Assembly: GCA_028708865.1 (NCBI GenBank)
Contig: JAQVYA010000001.1
Location: 18,793 to 82,792 of the forward strand
DNA: 64,000 nt
Direction of reading: 5' to 3'
DNA from: Desulfovibrio sp.
GTDB lineage: Bacteria > Desulfobacterota > Desulfovibrionia > Desulfovibrionales > Desulfovibrionaceae
Of the stretch, positions 61,915-64,000 are shown piece after piece. Positions within the stretch are counted from its first letter, which is position 1. Each line of letters starts with the position of its first letter. The position numbers and the translations under genes were made by a program. The notes beneath the pieces are model-generated. The model had not been told where the DNA came from. It saw nothing but the letters and a program-made list of their open reading frames with translations, and made no database searches.

Positions 61915-62682
61915 TCAAAGCGAGTTGGAATAGGCGGAAGCTGCGCGCTTGCGCAGCAGGTTGACGGATTTGGACAGCGAAGGCTTGGGAGTGTTTTCTT
62001 GGCTGTTCTCGTTTTCTGAGGAGGCTGGTGCAGCCGCTGACGCCGGGGGCGTAGGCCGGGGAGCTTGCGTTTCGTTCGGCTCGGTCGCGTTGTCGCCGCT
62101 CTTTGCTGGCGCTGCTGCGGCAAGGTCCGGCGTGGCGGCCTTTTGGGGGGCTGGTTGAGCCGGGACCTTGGGCTGAGATTCTGCCTTGGGCTGAGTTTCC
62201 ACCTGGGGCGGCGTGTTTTCTGTTTTGGAGGCCTGCTGGTTGCGCGCTGTGGCGGCTGCGCCGAGTGCGGCGGCCCGGTTCAGGCCGGCGCGGGCCTGGC
62301 CGGAAATCTGCCGTTCCGTTTCCGGCACGATCTGTGCGTAGGCCGAGCGGATATTTTCCAGAATGTTCAATACCTCGTCGATCATTTTGGTGTCCATCTT
62401 CAGGTTGGCCTTGGCCAGCCGGATGTTGCAGAACATGTAGAGCGAATCGAGGTTGTTGGCCAATTGTCCGCCTTTGTCCCGGTTCAGGCTGTTGGCCAGC
62501 TCGCTGATGATGTCCATGGCCCGGGAGATGAGGATGCCCTTTTTGGCGTAATCTTTGGCCTCGATGCGCTCCTTGGCCTGCTTGAGGAACTTGATGGCCG
62601 CGTCGTAGAGCATGACAAGCAATTGTCCCTGGGTGGTGGTTGTCACCTGGGTGGCAAGGTAGGCGTGGGCGGCCTTGCTCAT
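61915..62682 (-). CDS. fliS: Flagellar export chaperone FliS with long C-terminal tail
   Basis: Binds the C-terminus of flagellin until export. Residues 1-125 are the normal FliS helical bundle (AYLATQVTTTTQGQLLVMLY, GILISRAMDIISELANSLNR, LDSLYMFCNIRLAKANLKMD). Residues 126-255 are a low-complexity tail rich in Ala, Pro, Gln, Lys, Glu and Thr, ending in a basic KSVNLLRKRAASAYSNSL. Usual FliS is about 125-140 residues. Directly downstream of fliD. Confidence 0.88.
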   Translation of the reverse strand: MSKAAHAYLATQVTTTTQGQLLVMLYDAAIKFLKQAKERIEAKDYAKKGILISRAMDIISELANSLNRDKGGQLANNLDSLYMFCNIRLAKANLKMDTKMIDEVLNILENIRSAYAQIVPETERQISGQARAGLNRAAALGAAATARNQQASKTENTPPQVETQPKAESQPKVPAQPAPQKAATPDLAAAAPAKSGDNATEPNETQAPRPTPPASAAAPASSENENSQENTPKPSLSKSVNLLRKRAASAYSNSL

Positions 62683-62739
62683 GATTATGGTCCTCCTGGA
62701 AGCTTGGTGCCCGTGGGGGCATTCCGTGGTTTCGGCGTT

Positions 62740-64000
62740 TTAATTCTGGGCCAGCTGGCTGATCTGGCTTGTCAGCTGTGCGGACTGCCCCTCGTACTGG
62801 CCGAGCAGTGCGTTGAGCCGGGCGAACTTTTCCTTGAGGGTCCGTTCCATTTTGTCGATACGGTCTTCCTCATAGGCGATTTTGTCGTCGATCATATCCA
62901 TGATGTCATCATAGTTGTCTTCAAGGATATGAAGCGGCCCGGTATTTTTATTCGTCAGTTTTTTCAGCTCGTTGATGAACTGACCGGTTTTTCCCTGCTT
63001 GATGACCCCCAGAGGGTAGTCGTCTTCACTGGTGCCTGCGGGCGGGTGCGTTCCAGGGGTGCGGTTGATGATGTCCAGCACAAGACCGGCGGACGGGTTT
63101 TGTTCTACCAGCGTGTCACCGATGGCCACCTTTTTGGATGGGGCCGTGATTTGATGATTCACGTTGTCGATGCTGGCCTTGAACCCGTTGATCCAGGCTT
63201 CCGTGATGTTGCCGCCCGCGTCCACAGTATATTTGACCTTATACGCTCCAGCCTGGGTGATTCCATCAATGTGCGAAAAGTAAGAAAAATCGTTGGTGTT
63301 GTAGACCCCGCCCTCATGGTCCGCACTAAAGAGCTTGGCCACGGCTTCGGTGTCCTGCCGCAAGGCCTTGTCCAGCTCTTCTTCGTCCAACACAAGTTGG
63401 CCGGCTGTGGGGGAGTTCTCGTCGGCGTCCGTGAGGATACCCACCTGGGAAAGGGAGGAAAACAGATCGCCCTGCGGGGTCCCGCTGGATTCGTCATAAT
63501 AGAAGAATCCCAGTCCCTTTTCCGAAGCGAGGTTTTTCAGGTTTTGGGAAATCATCTCCACACCGTAGTTACCGGTAAGCAGAGAGCCTTCTTCCTTGAC
63601 CGTGTCGAACTTTGTGATTTCCTTGATGTATTTTCTTATTTCATTAACCTGGTCCACAAAGGTGCGCACGTTTTCCTTGACGCCTTCCAGGTCCGTATCC
63701 ACGGTCAGGGAGATGTCCGCTCCTGGGGACGCGCCTTTGAGGCTCAGGGTCAGCCCGTCGATGATGCCGGTAATGGTGTTGGACGGTACGGAAATCCAGT
63801 CTGAGGCAGGCCAGCCGTTCACCCGGATTTGGGCGTTCTGGTTGGACTGGGTCACGTCAAAGTCGCCGGCGGCAAATCCCGAGACCGTGGTTCCGGCCCC
63901 GATTGCCAGGCTGGCGTCTTCTCCGAGGTTCATGCCGCGAAATTGCAAAAAGACCTCGGAGCCGTCGGAAATAAGACTGGCCTTGACTCCGGGGTTGTCC
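62740..64000 (-). CDS. fliD: Flagellar hook-associated protein 2 (filament cap), 5' end outside window
   Basis: 420 residues of the C-terminal part are visible. The FliD core has NTITGIIDGLTLSLKGASPG and TVDTDLEGVKENVRTFVDQV, and the C-terminal coiled coil IAYEEDRIDKMERTLKEKFA to SQLAQN is typical. Forms the pentameric cap under which flagellin assembles. The frame is open to base 64000. Confidence 0.93.
   Translation of the reverse strand, partial: DNPGVKASLISDGSEVFLQFRGMNLGEDASLAIGAGTTVSGFAAGDFDVTQSNQNAQIRVNGWPASDWISVPSNTITGIIDGLTLSLKGASPGADISLTVDTDLEGVKENVRTFVDQVNEIRKYIKEITKFDTVKEEGSLLTGNYGVEMISQNLKNLASEKGLGFFYYDESSGTPQGDLFSSLSQVGILTDADENSPTAGQLVLDEEELDKALRQDTEAVAKLFSADHEGGVYNTNDFSYFSHIDGITQAGAYKVKYTVDAGGNITEAWINGFKASIDNVNHQITAPSKKVAIGDTLVEQNPSAGLVLDIINRTPGTHPPAGTSEDDYPLGVIKQGKTGQFINELKKLTNKNTGPLHILEDNYDDIMDMIDDKIAYEEDRIDKMERTLKEKFARLNALLGQYEGQSAQLTSQISQLAQN

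Overview
The window reads as a housekeeping stretch of a sulfate-reducing Desulfovibrionaceae-type bacterium (Desulfobacterota). The diagnostic genes are a stand-alone dsrC with both C-terminal cysteines, the siroheme-to-heme route (ahbC, hemB, ahbD and an AhbA/AhbB-type subunit), the futalosine menaquinone pathway (mqnA, mqnC, mqnD, mqnE), LPS Kdo genes (Gram-negative) and flagellar genes. I found no insertion sequence, prophage, CRISPR array or rRNA gene.

Layout. 1-4369 (minus): HD-domain protein, ddl, waaA, kdsB, carA, in tightly overlapping order. 4.5-7.5 kb (plus): dsrC with its own promoter and terminator, then hypD and hypE. 7.6-10.3 kb: a secreted YbjN-like protein, then a divergent sodium:solute symporter with a small membrane partner. 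The symporter pair is preceded by a short phenylalanine-rich leader peptide and mutually exclusive hairpins, which looks like a transcription attenuator. 10.4-11.4 kb: a tRNA-dihydrouridine synthase. 11.6-42.8 kb (plus): the translation and transcription supercluster. It runs from tRNA-Thr, Tyr, Gly and Thr through tuf, rpmG, tRNA-Trp, secE, nusG, rplKAJL, rpoBC, rpsL, rpsG, fusA, the S10 and spc operons, secY and map to the alpha operon (rpmJ, rpsMKD, rpoA, rplQ).

42.9-48.5 kb: a LysR regulator, then the menaquinone locus. mqnE, mqnC and mqnA lie behind a tetR gene on the minus strand, and mqnD is divergent. A strong palindrome sits in the shared promoter region. 48.5-51.5 kb (minus): an EamA exporter with an Lrp-type regulator, a small Cys-rich protein, darP, and a secreted nuclease whose only well-placed start is a rare ATT codon. 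51.7-56.6 kb (minus): ahbC, hemB, ahbD, the ahbA/B-type gene and rpe. 56.8-64.0 kb (minus): an OmpA-type lipoprotein, a zinc-ribbon/YIP1 membrane protein with a small partner, two glycosyltransferase-type proteins, fliS with a long C-terminal tail, and the 3' part of fliD.

The most interesting item is the candidate Phe-responsive attenuator at 8270-8422. A terminator-shaped hairpin lies just downstream of a 29-codon reading frame with seven Phe codons. Its left arm can pair instead with a segment inside that frame, and no upstream plus-strand gene needs terminating. If real, it suggests that the symporter and its small partner take up phenylalanine or a related compound. The TetR palindrome at the menaquinone locus and the ATT-start nuclease come next.
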